A DNA stretch of 64,000 nucleotides from Typhlomys cinereus. Its lineage: Eukaryota; Chordata; Mammalia; Rodentia; Platacanthomyidae. The DNA is taken from the NCBI GenBank assembly GCA_023101885.1, contig JALPQD010000004.1, positions 14,343,688-14,407,687 on the forward strand. The letters run 5' to 3'. A program made the position numbers and the translations under genes. Under the pieces are notes generated by a model. That model had not been told where the DNA came from and ran no database searches. It saw nothing but the letters and a program-made list of their open reading frames with translations. Below, piece by piece: positions 10,196-24,100 of the stretch (positions are counted from its first letter, which is position 1; every line of letters starts with the position of its first letter).

Positions 10196-12510
10196 ACATA
10201 AAACTCCTCACAGTTTAATTCATATGTAAAAATAGATTTTTATATTTAATAATTGCTTCATATGAAGGTTTCCTACTCATAACAAAAACAAAAATCTGTA
10301 ATATTGAAGAGCATTGATATTATTTTGAATGTATGAATCATATAATATATGCTACATTTGAGGGTTTGTTTATTACATACTTGTTGATTGAATCATAGCC
10401 ATTTACTGAGATGAAATTATAGAGTGTTTTAGTAATCTACTTAATCACAATTCCCACTGAATTCTTTAATGATGTATGTCTGTTTAGACTCTGACTGTAT
10501 TTATTATGATATGGTCAATTCTCAAATAACTGTCATAAGCTTTGGGAATTAAAAATATTTTCTTACAGCATATACAGTAATAAGTGTGGAAGTTGATATA
10601 TCTTTCTGATTAACTATTTAGAGCATACTTTAAAAAGGAAAATGCCAAAGTACCACAATGACTTTACATTTGCTTTCAGAAGAACACTGAGAGTAATGAA
10701 AATATAATGTATGAAAGAATTTCATCCAGTAGACTTATTCATGTTGTGATAATACCTACCTGTACTGGTCTTTAATTTGCTGTTTCTTTTAATGAGATAC
10801 AAATTTAAAACAGAAAGATAAGAAACTTTGTAGTCACACATGTGACTTCCAAAATATAATCTGTGGAAAATTCTCTTGCATAATGATAACTCAGAGATCA
10901 AAGGAACGGTTACCATCTTTACAGGATCTTCAAAAGTTCTAAATGTAGACTTTTAGCATTTAAAAATAATCCCTTAAAATTTACCTCTTACAGTTCCTTA
11001 AAATATGTACACTTACACCACAAATTCAGGGATTGTGATTTCATTTTAAGACAGCACTTTAATAATGTGTTTTCAACACTTTCTAAAGTTTGTTTGAGGG
11101 AATTTAGAATGTAATTCAGATGAGATGATGCATTGTGAGATGTGTCATCTGTTGTTCTATGAGCTAGAAATAGACCCCGTCCTTAAATAATCACAGGAAA
11201 CTTGTGTCTTATATTGTGCAGTTCTGTGAGAACTAATATTTTAGTGATCAGTCCTCACAAGTCACATAATCATGAATAAATAAAAAATCAAGTAATGGAG
11301 TCACCATTCTTTTTCCTTCAACTGATAATTTTTTAGAATGGTTTAATTTCATGGTGGGAGTTAGCTGAAGTCTCCAGAGGACAGTCTCACCTTCACTGGG
11401 TATCATATGAACATTTTTCCATTGTGTGACTGTTTGATGGCCATGGAATTTCTGGTCTGTAGCATAGATGTTCCATGCAAAGCCTTTTATACTTATGTAA
11501 TATTTTTGAGTTTCCATACCATGAATAACTAGTCATCATTAAACTGATTTCTGTCTCAACATTGTTTTTATTTCACATCTTGGTACAAATCCAGAGAAAG
11601 CTACTACAAAGCCCTGTGCTCCAATCTTTGACAAGGATACACCCAATTAAAGTCTGGACCACCTTCCTGTCATTCCAGGTAAAGAGAGATACATTAAAAG
11701 TAACAAAACGATAAAAGGGGCCTAAAATTGAGGCAGTTTAAAAAATGACAGTTTAATGAAAGGAGTGTAAGAATACTATCACTCTGAGGGAAAGCATCTG
11801 TCCTCTGTGAGTCTTGAATGATGGGATGGTGGGAGGCTCTTATGGAACGTGCTGTCAGCCTATGGTTATATCATCTTGAGCTCAGCAATGGTTGTCTCTT
11901 TAATATCAGAGTCTTAACTGCCCAAATATATACTATTCCAGCTGATACTTCAGTTTCACAATAGGATATTCTAAGGCCTATTTTACTTTGATGCTGTAGG
12001 ATTGTCTCCCAACTGTGAGTGTACTTAATGCCACAAAATTATTTTAAAAAATTCAAGAAAGAAATGAGACCTATTTATCTGATTTCATAATAAAAAGTTA
12101 GAAATATTATAATTTCAGTAGCTCTTGTATTTAAATAATATGCAACAGATCTGGCTAGTTACTATTATTTTATCAAATCATTGTTGCTACCAACAATTTG
12201 TTTTGCTTTTGTTTATTAGTTTTTACCATTTCCACACATGAAATAACTTATTTCCAGATAGGAAACGCAGATGTGAACATGCAAATGTTTCTAGAAATAT
12301 ATTAAATGTCATCCTTGTATCATGAAAATGTTCTTGTGTTTTATCCCTGAATCTGAATTAATGTGGCAAAGCTTCAGTAGAAAGAAGTTATTTTTTATGT
12401 TAACGAACTGGTAATAAGAAAATGTAGTAGCCATATGCTATGAATTGGAATTGCATTCACTTAAAATTTTACTTTATTTCTTGTTCTCCTATTTAGTAAA
12501 AAGTACCCAT
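10196..12510. other. Unannotated AT-rich sequence
   Basis: No gene, RNA or recognisable repeat. The 90-codon antisense ORF at 11248-11517 shows no family resemblance or gene-like flanks. Confidence 0.45.
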
Positions 12511-12519
12511 AAAATTAAT

Positions 12520-12796
12520 TTTTTAAAAAATACTTTATTTACTTATATATGTGTATATATATATTTGTGTGTATCAGAGGGCAGTGTATGTCCTTTATGA
12601 AGACCAACGGTGACTTGGGGAATCATACTGGATTACTTCTGCCTCCTTCCTTCACTCTGGGATTTCCCAGGTTCCACCCACCAGGGCCTTAAGTGTGGGC
12701 TGCCGTTGTTTCTGCTTGGCATGGGACCTGGGTTCAGAACTCAGGGCCTTCTGGCTTGTGAGGCAGTCTTAACTCCTGAGTCATCTCTCCAGCCCC
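12520..12796 (-). mobile_element. tRNA-derived SINE (CA-tailed), antisense
   Basis: On the minus strand it starts GGGGCTGGAGAGATGACTCAG (head), with GAGGAAGG-like B-box context, and ends in a TG/TA-rich zone and an A tail (+ strand TTTTTTAAAAAATACTTTATTT). The + strand end CATCTCTCCAGCCCC is diagnostic. Flanking AAAATTAATTTTTTA and AAAATGAAATTTTTGA look like an imperfect target-site duplication. Confidence 0.85.
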
Positions 12797-13455
12797 AAAA
12801 TGAAATTTTTGAGGTGGAAAAACTTCAGCGTTGAATGAACAATTTTATTAAGATACAAAAATAGTTGCTTCTATCTGTACAAGTAGTTAGCCTAGGTGCT
12901 ATTTAGACATGCTACTTGGTAAAATTTACTTTAATTAACTGCGAATCTGTTAGTTCTTCAAGGGTTTCATCTTGCAATTTGTTCCGCTGATGAGAAAATT
13001 TGTCAACATTTTTCCCTTGGGATTATTTCCATCATATTCATCACTGCAATTTCAATTATTTGAGCATTCTTTTGTACCCCATATCTAGGAATAGCTTCTA
13101 TTTAGAGTTTATAAATTTGCCAGTAAGGAATGGGAGTAGAGGAAGACATGGAATATTTACTTTGCTCAAATATGTGATGTCCTTATTATGTGTTTGCTTT
13201 TCAGCTAAGCATACAAATGGATATAATAATTTGTGTAGTTTAAAAGACTACTTCCTTTTCTATGCACAATCACATTTGCATGGTTGCCAATCTTCTGCTA
13301 CAAGTTCTTAGGAAATCTCAATAATGCCTTGGTGACATTGACTTATCTATGGAGTGCACCAAAATATATTCCATGCACCCAAACAATCTCATATTAGTGA
13401 AAGTGTTATTTCTGGGGAAAATCTACTTGTATTTTATAAAGTATATACAGAAGTG

Positions 13456-13461
<6 letters not shown>

Positions 13462-13491
<30 letters not shown>
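13462..13491. repeat. (TA)n microsatellite
   Basis: About 15 TA units. An ORF through it (YIYIYI) is an artefact. Confidence 0.95.
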
Positions 13492-13498
<7 letters not shown>

Positions 13499-15777
13499 AC
13501 ACACATGTATTTATAAGAATGGAGGTTATTTGGACACTTGCTCATCTTATCTATAGTTACTTTGGTTGCAATTCCTTATGTTTAAGAACAGGCCAAGGGA
13601 AAATGAGTGTAATTTAGTATCATATGTACTTTAATTCTAATCTTACCCATCAATAAATTTTTAAAAAATTTAAAATTTTTAAAATCTGGCTTAATAGTTA
13701 TTTACAATTATCTTTCCTTCATATTTGGAGCAGAAATTTTCAGCAGAATTTTGAAATACTCAGAACACCTATATGACCTAAACTTTAAAAATATTTTATT
13801 ACTGATGAATTTTTAAATTTTCCCAATCATGAAAAATATTTAATTAGCTTGCAAATCTATTCAACAAGATAATTTCATAAGTGTTCTTTAGTCTAGAGTA
13901 GTACATTATAGTTCAGGTCAAATACAATGATATGAAAGAACATGAATCAACAATAGAGTATGTTCAATTTATATGCAAGTTTTTCAAAGGCATATAAGGA
14001 ATTAAAGGAAAAGTTCTTAGAATTGACAAAGTCATAAATTATGGGTGCCATTTCAGTGTGATGGTCTCAAATAGAAAATGTTAGTTTAGGATATCCTGAA
14101 ATTTTGTGTTACATATTTAATTCAGTTATACATTTCCACCAGCATTTCCTTTCTCTCAGATTTCGGAGTAAAATGTGCTCTGTACTTTCCTCTCTTGGTG
14201 AAATGATGCAATCAGTGTCAGCTAGCATTTTACTATTTGTAACTCACATAGTAAGTACATCCTAATCTCAAGGACATTCATTTCACCTTCTTTAGTTTAA
14301 GTTAAGGGTTTATTTTTCACTTAAAGTTTCATTTAGCTATAAAAAATAGTAATGGATCAAACAAATTCCCTGATTGTTGCAAAAATATATTCTATAGAGT
14401 ATTTGGATTTTAGTTTAACGTCCCTGGATTAGAACTCTGGGTCTCTCAGCTGTCTTGGTGAGAGACACTCAGATGTCAGGATCTTCTTATGGTTCAGAAT
14501 GGTTCAGTTCAGTACTCCATATTTCTCTTCTTGCAAGGTTGCCACACTGCAGATGTAGTCTCTCTAATATCCTTCCACTAAAATTCACATGTCTGTAAAT
14601 GTGACTTGACCACCAACAGGATAAAAAACAAATTATATAACATGTAAATTTAAATCTGACTGAATGTTAATACAGAATGAAGTATTTTCTACCACTTTTT
14701 TATTTGCTTTGATTTTTCTGTACATTTCTGATAAAATCTGTTTCTTATGTCTTTCACAATCTACTAAGTAACTATTACTTTGTCTACAGGAGGCTAATAT
14801 ATAGAGGAGTTGAGGGTTAAGTAGAGATGGTGAACATCACATTGACTTTCAGTGTATACTTGTGTGCACAAGTCTATTACATACAGAAGCACACATGCAA
14901 AATTTTTATGAAATCCCAAAGAACAAGTTGTCATGACTGCCTTTGACTTTCAGGTAAAACATACAAAGGTTGGGAAACACACATAAAAAGGGGAGCACAA
15001 AAGGCCAGAAAAAGAATGTACCAGCACCATCAGTACATTTTAATTTGCTAAAAGTGACATTTTAAATGAGTATTATTAATGTAAAGTGCATGTTAAAAAT
15101 TCTGGATTGAATTTTCTAGGTAATATAGTGATGAATTTCATAAAGACTTCATCTATGTATATCATGTATTTTAACCACTTTAGCCATATACCTTTTCCCT
15201 CTTCTTGTGACTATCCCCTTCCTTCTTTCAGACAGTCTTGCTTCTACTTTCTCATGTTTCTATTCTTTCAAGTCCAACATGATGCAGTGTTCAACTTTTT
15301 CCAAGTCCATCCTAAGGAGGTTTATGTGAAGCCCATCAAAACTGAATAACTGAGCAGATTTTAAATTTCATAAAGCTCTTGAAACTAACAAGATTTGGTA
15401 GGATAAGAAAGCTACCCAAGATAGAGAAAAGAGTAAATGTATGGCAGACAAGGATACTTTCAGAGAAAACTAGCTGTCAGTAGGAAACTCTGATGAGTTA
15501 AGCTGGCTGCTTCTCATGGAGAGAGCTCCTGGGATGAAATTTCTATGAGTGTTATCCATGTTAGTGCAGACTTTCTAGGGATGTGATTGCATTAAACCAT
15601 CTTCTCTCCTGCATATAATACTAATGCTTATTCACCTCAGTGAACTCATGGTTCACCATTTGATCTTTGATGATTTGGTGAAATCATTACTTTGGTCTGT
15701 CATCAAATATCTGTCTTAGTGAATAGAAATTTTATGGCATCTCCCCAGAAAAAGTGTCACGGAACAGTACACACATA

Positions 15778-15780
<3 letters not shown>

Positions 15781-15813
<33 letters not shown>

Positions 15814-15823
15814 GTGTGTGTGT
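15781..15823. repeat. (TG)n microsatellite
   Basis: TG run with one CG interruption. No SINE body recognised beside it. Confidence 0.95.
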
Positions 15824-16807
15824 ATGTGATTCTCTGTCTTATTTTGCTTAATATAATATCCAACTGAAGACATTTTTCTGAATATGCTAAAATTTCATTA
15901 CTCTTCATGAATAATTAAAATTTCATTTTGAATATAACAATTTTGTCCATTTATCCCTTGAAAGTCACTAAGACTGATTACATAACTTGCTTATGACAGC
16001 GCTGTAATAAACAGAATTAAAACTTAGAATCTGGACTGCTACTATCAGAACAAACATCTATGTATTTAAGTATTATTTCCATATGCATATCCATGTAATA
16101 ACAACTGCATGCTTATATATGTATATGTGTGTGCCTTAGCAATAGTTAATGACAACAAAAAAGTAATCATTGAGAATTTTAATGCTGATGAAGGAAAAAG
16201 AAAAAAAAGTTTGATTTAAGGTATTTTTAATGCTAGTACCAATACATATAGCAATACCAATACAAATAGCCACATACTATATAGTGTACCAAAAACAAAT
16301 AGACTATTAGGCATATCTGTAGAAATATGTCTGATGATGGTCTCGTTGCTTTTAAATCAAGAGGTTAACAAAATATATTCTGGAGGTTCTAAGGGAGAGA
16401 ATGCATCCATTGCCTTTTCCAACTTCAAAAAGTTCCCACATTCTTTAGTTGACGATACTTTCAAAGTCAGTAATCACTAAGAGATGGGTTTTAGCACAAC
16501 AGTCGTCTGACATTCTAATTCCTTTCAATTCTATTAAGGTCCTTTTGATTAAATCTGGATCCAATATATAGTCCAGAATAATTTACCTTTTGAGATCCAC
16601 TGTGTGACTGAATCTGTCTGCACCCCATCTTCGTTTTTGGGACCATCAACTAATTACAGTATTCATGGGTGCCTATATTAACTAACAAACTAATTTGTTG
16701 GTTTCTTAACCTACTGTTTTGTCTCTGATCTAATTAATACTAGTTAATACTTTGAAGAGAAAATGTAATATATAAAGTGACTATGAACTTGATAAAAGAT
16801 ATTGCTT

Positions 16808-17070
16808 AGGACTGGAAAGATGGCTCAGTGGTTAAGCCTTTATCTGGCAAGAAAAGGTGCTTGAATTTGAATAACCAGTTTCCTTGTAAAAATTCTGGAT
16901 GGGTATTGCTGTGACCAGCAATTCTCTGTACCTATAGAGTGGAACCTGGAAACCCCAAGAGCAAAGCAGTAAGGAGGAAAAGCAATAAAGCATGATTCCC
17001 AACATCACTCTTGGCCTCTGCAGACACATATTACTCATATGTGTCCAGATAGACATATATAGTCTTGTCA
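16808..17070 (+). mobile_element. tRNA-derived SINE, diverged
   Basis: Head GGACTGGAAAGATGGCTCAGTGG contains a perfect A box (TGGCTCAGTGG), followed by TTAAGC. Body words CTGGAAACCCCAAGAGCA, AAGCAGTAAGGAGG and CTCTTGGCCTCTGCAGACAC match other copies. It sits between B2-like and the local consensus. Confidence 0.8.
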
Positions 17071-18640
17071 GAAAACGGATACTCTTTAAATTAGAATAGT
17101 TCATTCCAGTGTCCTTATAGAATAAAAAGACATAATAAGTAGTCTAAGTTATCCTCTGTTTGTTATTTTAATTCACACTTTGGTGAATCAAATCTTACTA
17201 AAGCTATTTAAATAAAATTTCATTAATAGCATCTATTGCATGATTCAGGTTAAAGAGTAATTAAAATATCCCCTGGCATACCGTAATTTTCAAGAATAAA
17301 CTTTGCTGAGTGAGGTGAGTCAAACTTATTTTTCTTACATAGACTAAGAAAGATTCACCTAAGGTTCCTAAATCTTAAGGAAATTTTATGTGGAGTCTTC
17401 TCTCATAAAGAAAAGCACTTTTTCTTTTTCTCTTTTTGTCTATTCATAGGCTATTTTCAGAAGATACATACCAATCAAAGCCTTTTAAAACAGTCAAAGA
17501 TTGTGAGAATTCCTTTTTAACTTTTGAAAAATCTAGGTGACTAGAATTTTGATGACTGATACACGAAGATTGTATTAGTTTATGAAGTATAATTTACCTT
17601 AAGTTAATAATCTCCTTTATTTGACAAGACTATGCAATGTTCTCTGTCCTACCATGAATTATGTGGGTATACATGTCAGTATAAATTTCTGGCAATGATA
17701 ATAAAGGGCTCTGTCATTCATTTCACTGCTGGTGAGGATCATCATTTCCTATTCATATGAACACTACATTTCCATTACTCTCACAAAAACCTTGGCAATG
17801 ATTCAAAATGAATGTTATTACAAAATATTCTATTTCAGCATGGTCAATATATGACTTTCTTTCCCATTATGTTCACAGCTCTCTAAAGATGACTTGACTT
17901 CGCTTATGCTGATCTACTGTCAAGTGAGAAAAACTGACTTTCATATTTTGATTTACTCAAAGAATGAATGGATTTTTCCTGGAAATTTCTCACACATTGC
18001 TGAACTGGATTGTCAAATGACAGGCTTTTTTCCTGACTTCTGTCTCTCTTTTTTCCACTATAGCCCTTGAATATACATCTTACTTAGAGAGGTAGGTATT
18101 AATGATGCAGAAACAAAGTAATATGTTCAGTAATCAAAGATAATTGATGTGTTTTAAATATAGGCATAAATGAAAAATTCTACACTTGTTTTTAATTGCC
18201 AGATGATCATTAACTGCCCAAATGAAGATAAATAAATAACTTTTTCATTGAGAATGTATTTACTTCTCAATAGTGATGTTGACTCACAAGCTTACAATTT
18301 GTTAATGTCATAATAATATGGCTTAAATTTTCCCTAGACCTTATGAAAATGTTAGTAATTCTGAAAAACAAATTCAAAGACTAATTTTGCATATAGGAGT
18401 CATTTTAGAGTATTTCCATTGCAGGTATGTATGTTAATACAAATTGTATGTTATTAATATTGCAAATAATTTTTACTTCATTCTTAGAAAATACTTGATT
18501 ATATAAATTTATCATTGTAGAACACTGGTAGAAATTAAGAAAGCATTTGAGTATACATAATATAAATTTTTATAAGATACATCAATACATGAGATAATAA
18601 AATCATTAATCTCTGCACACTGAAATAAGATTTTCAGGGA
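17071..18640. other. Unannotated AT-rich sequence
   Basis: No coding or repeat signature recognised. Confidence 0.45.
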
Positions 18641-18836
18641 CATCACCTTTTCTCTTTTTCTCCCTCTCTCCATTTTTCTCTCTCTCTACTTCTCTCTGTC
18701 TCTCTCTCTCTCTCTCTACTTCTCTCTCTCTTTACTTCTCTCTCCCTCTGTTTCTCTCTCTCCTCTATCTCTCTATGTCTCTGTTATTCTCTTTCTTTCT
18801 TCTTTCTCTCTGTATCTCTCTCAAATAAATAAAAGA
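18641..18836 (+). repeat. CT-rich tract with SINE-type tail
   Basis: Imperfect (CT)n/(CTCTTT)n over about 180 bases ending CTCTCTCAAATAAATAAAAG. This ending is what the CT-tailed tRNA SINE family carries (compare 50950-50980). No recognisable SINE body remains upstream, so only the tail can be called. Confidence 0.6.
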
Positions 18837-20079
18837 GGATGATTAGTACAGTTCTAATTTATGGATAAAAAGTATTTAGAAGATATGTTGACACGTATAC
18901 TTAACTTGTCAGTAATAATTTACAACCTAGGGCCTGTGACCCACTCAGCACTTTTCAGCACAAGTCCTTGACCAGTTTAACAATAACTGGCATGAACACT
19001 TTCTTTTGGAGTGAGCAACAGAATCCAATCAGAAACTAGTGAGTTACTCCCATAGTAATTATGCTACTATTACAATAGTGAGTATATCTTGTCTGGATTC
19101 ATCATTATTTAGCTGACAGGGTTCACAGAGTTCTGAGAATAAGTAATTTTGGAGTTATTGATCCAAAACAGAAATTCTCTAACATCTCCTCCACATCTCA
19201 AGATCTATTATGGAAGAGGTAACAGAAAAGGAGGATAAGGGGGTATACCACAAAATGTCCTCTTTTGGACATTATGTAGCTATTGGATTCATAAATTTGC
19301 TGAAGCTATAGTTACTTGCACATGGTGTGCTTAAGATTGGTCCTTTCCTATTTCATCGTGGATGGGAAAAGACTCATGAAGCACTGTCCCTCCATGAAAG
19401 AATATTATCATTTATTGGTTGCTATGGGAGTGTTGCTATGGGAGTGTGGTGTCATTACACTCAGTGGTATAACCACTGAAAACTGTCCATCACTGTAAAA
19501 AACCTCACACCTATGCACATACTAGCAACCTTAATTAAATTCAACAAGTCACATAATAAAGTACATGGAGTTAGTATATGGCTTGGGAAATGTGTTTCAG
19601 TGGAAGAAGTAGAAGGAATGAGAGAGATCAATGGAAAAAGAAAAAATGCATAAATTTCTTTATTGTCATGTAAGATATATTGCATACTAAATTAGAGTTG
19701 TGAAATCTGTGGTACTTCATTTCTCTGTTTTGATATAGAAATAATACCTAATCCATTGACAATCTACAATTTTCCCAGATGAGAGTCTAAATATTTTAAA
19801 TGTAATAGAATAACGTTTAATAAACTACTTAATGACACTGATATTAATAGACTGTCTATACAAATAAGATCAAAAAAATCTTTCTATCTAGTGCTTTATC
19901 TGGCCAAAGTAATGCTTCAAAATTAATTACAATACTCATTTGAGCTTTAAATATAATTAAATAACACATTTGTTTTCTTTCAGGTTTAGTTATTCTTTGG
20001 TTGTTGGTTCATTGTTTTTGTTTTTGTATTTGGTTGAACTGAAACTGTTTTAATATTCTGGAGCTATCTTAAAATTCAT
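18837..20079. other. Unannotated AT-rich sequence
   Basis: Nothing recognised up to the L1 insertion site. Confidence 0.45.
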
Positions 20080-20092
20080 AGCTGTTATTTTT
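20080..20092. repeat. Left target-site duplication of full-length L1
   Basis: AGCTGTTATTTTT, repeated exactly at 26778-26790. Confidence 0.9.
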
Positions 20093-21105
20093 TGTCATTG
20101 TTATTATTTCTTATTGTCATACAAACATAATAGGCACCCTGGTCCCCTCCCAACCTCCACACCTCCCTGGACTTCCCTGCTCCCTCCCCCCTTTTCCCTT
20201 TCTGTTCCCTCCTCCCTCCCTTTCTCCCAGTGCCACCTCCCCCATCCTTGGAGCATCCTTTAATGTGTATGTCAAACTTTCCTCTGGATCCTCCTCTCTG
20301 ATGAGGTGTAAGGACTCAGTGGCATTTCCTGGAATCTTTCTTGTGTTCCCCTTAAGTATAGGAACACTATTGTGGCTAATAATACCTTATTTCTAAGGAT
20401 CATAGTGCCCTTAGTCCAGTCTAGACTTTGAGGGGTCAGTGATATGTTGGTGATTGCACAGATCATGCAGAGTCCTATTATGATTGCTTTGGCCCTAACT
20501 TGTGTGGAGTATCTTGCATATCATGACTCCTCCCATACTTGTGCTCTTACAGTCTTACCGCCCCTCTTCAGCAAATTTCCTTGAGTTTCAGGATGGGGAG
20601 AGATTAGGTAGGCCTGATTCCAGGTGTTGATATACAGTCTCTGATGTTCTGAATTATGGTTTGTTGATTTTTTTATTCAGTTTTGCTGTTCTTGCAATGC
20701 CCTTGGCTCCATCTTGATAGGTATTGGATGTTACACCCCTGGTCAGAGATAAAAAGCTGTTAAAATAGAGTCTTATTAAAAGAGTAGATTCAAAGTTAGA
20801 TGGAATAAGAGTAGGAGACCGCGGGGGTGGGGGTCAGTCTCCTATTTGCAAAATGGTTACCTTCTATCTGCCAGACTATATGCCCTCCCTTTCTGGTAAG
20901 ATCATGCCGCATAACCAGGAAGGAAAGTCTGTGAGCTTAACCAGATGCCTCATTACTTACTTGCAGTCCTTCATGGTGGCCTATTATGTCTGCGGCAGCA
21001 TATTCGCCTCTCTCCTTGTTTCTGGTGGGGCCCTCCTTCCCCATCACTCCTGTTTATAATCTTTACAGTTACTGTAGGTATTACAGAGATTTTTCTTTGA
21101 GTGTG
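20093..21105 (-). other. L1 3' UTR with polypyrimidine (polypurine on L1 strand) tract
   Basis: Runs from the A-rich end at 20093 to the last ORF2-like codons near 21110. Positions 20140-20275 are nearly pure pyrimidine on the + strand. The section 20280-20410 is shared with the truncated copy at 4736-5070. A CG-containing G-rich patch (20820-20835) lies in the inner part. Confidence 0.8.
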
Positions 21106-24100
21106 TCTCTAAATGGGTTTGGTACTAGGATCCATCTATTGGGGAGTACATACAGCGCTTAATTTTCTGTGTCTGGGATACTTCACTCAATATAATTGTT
21201 TCTAATTCAATCCCTTTCCCTGCAAATTCCATTAATTCATCATTTTTGATGGGTGAGTAATATTCCATTGTATAAATGTACCACATTTTCTTTATCTACT
21301 TGTCAAATGTTGGACAACTGAGTTTATTCCATGACTTTGCTCTTGTAAACAGTGCTGCTATGAACATGGTTGTGCTTGGGCTGTCGAGGTGAATTTTTGC
21401 TGTATGAGGGGTTATTCACAAAAGAATAGCTGGGTCATATGGCATTTCAATCTTTAACTTCTTTAAGAATCGCCAGACGGCTCGGCAGAGTGGTTGTATG
21501 AGCCTGCATTCCCACCAGCAATGTAGGAGAGTTCCCCTCTCTCCACATCCTCTTCAGCATTTGGTGTTGTTTGTATTGTGGATTTTGTGTAAGATGATAT
21601 CTCAGGAAAGTTTTAATTTGCATTTCTCTGATGGCTAAGGATGTGGAGCATTTTTAAAGATATTTGTTAGACATTTTAATTTCGTCCCTGGTAAAGTTTC
21701 TTTAAGTTCCAAGGCCCATTTTTTAATTGGCCCATTTATTTCCTTGGTGTTTAGTTTTCTAAGTTCTTTGTGCACTCTGGATAATAGAGCTCTATCAGAT
21801 ATGTGGTTAGTGAAGATTTTCTCCCATTCTGTGGGTTGCCTTTATGCTCAAGTTACAATCTCTTTATCTGAACAGAAGCTTTTTAACCTCATAAGATCCC
21901 ATCTGTTGAGTGTTGTTTGTATTGACTGCGCTATTGGATTTCCAATTAGGAACTGTTGGCCTAGTCCAATCAGCTCCAGGCAGTTCCCTACCCTTTCAAC
22001 TAAGGTTTTTATAGTGTATGGCCTTAAATCAAGGTCCTTGATCCCTTTGGAATTAAGTCTTGTACATGGTGATAAGTATGGGTCCAGTTTAGTCTTCTGC
22101 ATGTGGAGATCCAGTTTTGCCAGCACCATTTGTTGAAGATACTGTTCTTTTTCCATTGGAATTTTTGGGCACTTTGTCAAAGATCAAATGGCTGTGGTTG
22201 TATGGGCTTATATCTGGGTCTTCAGCCCTTATCTATTAATCTGTGTACCGATTTTGGAGCCAGTACCAGGCTTTTTTTATAACTATGGATTTATAGTATA
22301 GACTAAGGTTTGGTATGGTGATATCTCCAGCAGTGTTTTTGTTACTCACGATTGTTTTTGCTCTCCTGGGTCTTTTGTGCCTCCATATGAATTTTGAGAT
22401 TGTTTGGTCAACTTCTTTAAAGAATTGCTTTGGGATTTTAATTGGTATAGCATTGAATCTGTGTATTGCCTTTGATAGGATGGTCATTTTTATGATGTTG
22501 ATTCTGCCAACCCAGGAACATGGCATGTCTTTCCACTTTCTAGTGTCTTCTGTAATTTCTTTCTTTAAGGTTTTAAAGTTTTCATTCTAAGGTCACATAC
22601 TTCCTTGTTTAGGTTTATACCAAGGTATTTCATTTTTTAAGGGGCTATAGTAAATGGGATTGTTTCCCTCAGGGTTTTTTCACTTCTTTCATTCTGGGCA
22701 TATAGGAAGGCCACTGATTTTGTATGTTTATTTTGTATCCTGCCACCCTGCTGAACTTCTGTATTAGTTCCAGAAGTTTCCTGGTGGAGTTTTTGGGATC
22801 ATTCAGGTATAACATCATGTCATCAGCAAATAGAGATAATTTGACTTCTTCCTTACTGATTTGAATCCTTTAATCTCCACTTCTTGTCTTCTGGCTTCAG
22901 GTAAAACTTAAAGTACAATATTGAATAGAAGTGGTGAGAGTAGACAGAGTTGTCTAGTTCCTGATCGAAGTGGGAATGCTTCAAGTTTTTTCCCATTGAG
23001 TATAATCCTTATTGTGGGGTTGTTTTAGACAGCTTTAATTATATTGACAAAGGTTCCTTCCATTCCAACTGTGTATAGGGTTTTTATCATAAAAGGCTGT
23101 TGGATCTTGTCAAAAGCTTTTTGTGCATCTATCAAGAGTATCATGTGGTCTTGGACTTTGGACTGGTTTATATGGTGAATTATGTTTATTGATTTGCGTA
23201 TGTTTAACCAACCTTGTGTGCCTAAGATAAAGCCTACTTGATCACCATGAATGATCTTTTTGACATATTTTTTAATCCAATTTGCTAAGACTTTGTTGAG
23301 AATCTTTGCATCTGTGTTCATCAGAGAGATTGGCCTATAGTTTTCTTTTTTAAGTGAATCTTTATTAGGTTTTGGGATTAAGATGATATTAGCTTCATAG
23401 AAGGAATTTGGTAGTGTTCCTTCCTTTGCTATTTGATGGAGCAGTTTAAGGAGTTGGTGTTATTAGCTCCTTAAATGTATGGTAGAACACTGTGCTGAAT
23501 CTATCTGGTCCAGGACATTTCTTGGTGCGAAGATTCGAAATTACTTCATTGATTTCCTCATATGTTACAGGGCTATTTAAATAATTCACAACTACCTAAT
23601 TCAATTTCGGTAAGTTGTGCTTACTTAGGATTTCATCAATTTCTTTTGTATTGTCAAATTTCACAGAGTAGAAGGTTTTGAAATATGATGTTATAATACA
23701 CTGAATTTCTTGGGTATCCATAGTGATAACTCCATTTTCATTTCTAATTTTGTTAATTTGTGTTTTCTCTCTTGCTTTTGGTTAATTTAGCTAGGGGTAT
23801 ATCAATCTTAATGATTTTTTCAAAGAACCAGCTTTGTGACTGGTTGATTCTCTGTATTATTTTGCTAATCTCAATTTTGGATATTTCTCTCCTGATTTTG
23901 TTAATCTCTCTTCTACTGCCTTTGGGATTGGAATGCTCTAGTGTCTGTAAAGCTTTAAGCTGCATTGTTAAGTTATTTATTGGTGATGTTTCCATTTTTT
24001 GGATGTAGGCATTAAGAGCTATGAACTTACCTCTTAGGACAGCTTTCATTGTGTCCCAAAGATTATGATAAGTTGTATTTTCATTATCATTCACTTTCAG

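Larger units (their letters stand above)
12800..16806. other. Unannotated AT-rich sequence
   Basis: No gene recognised. Contains a (TA)n run (13462-13491) and a (TG)n run (about 15781-15823). Confidence 0.45.

Noticed and set aside
12610..12834. 74-codon ORF
   Set aside because: Lies within an antisense SINE; equivalent peptides appear at 28458-28682 and 32075-32389 in other copies.
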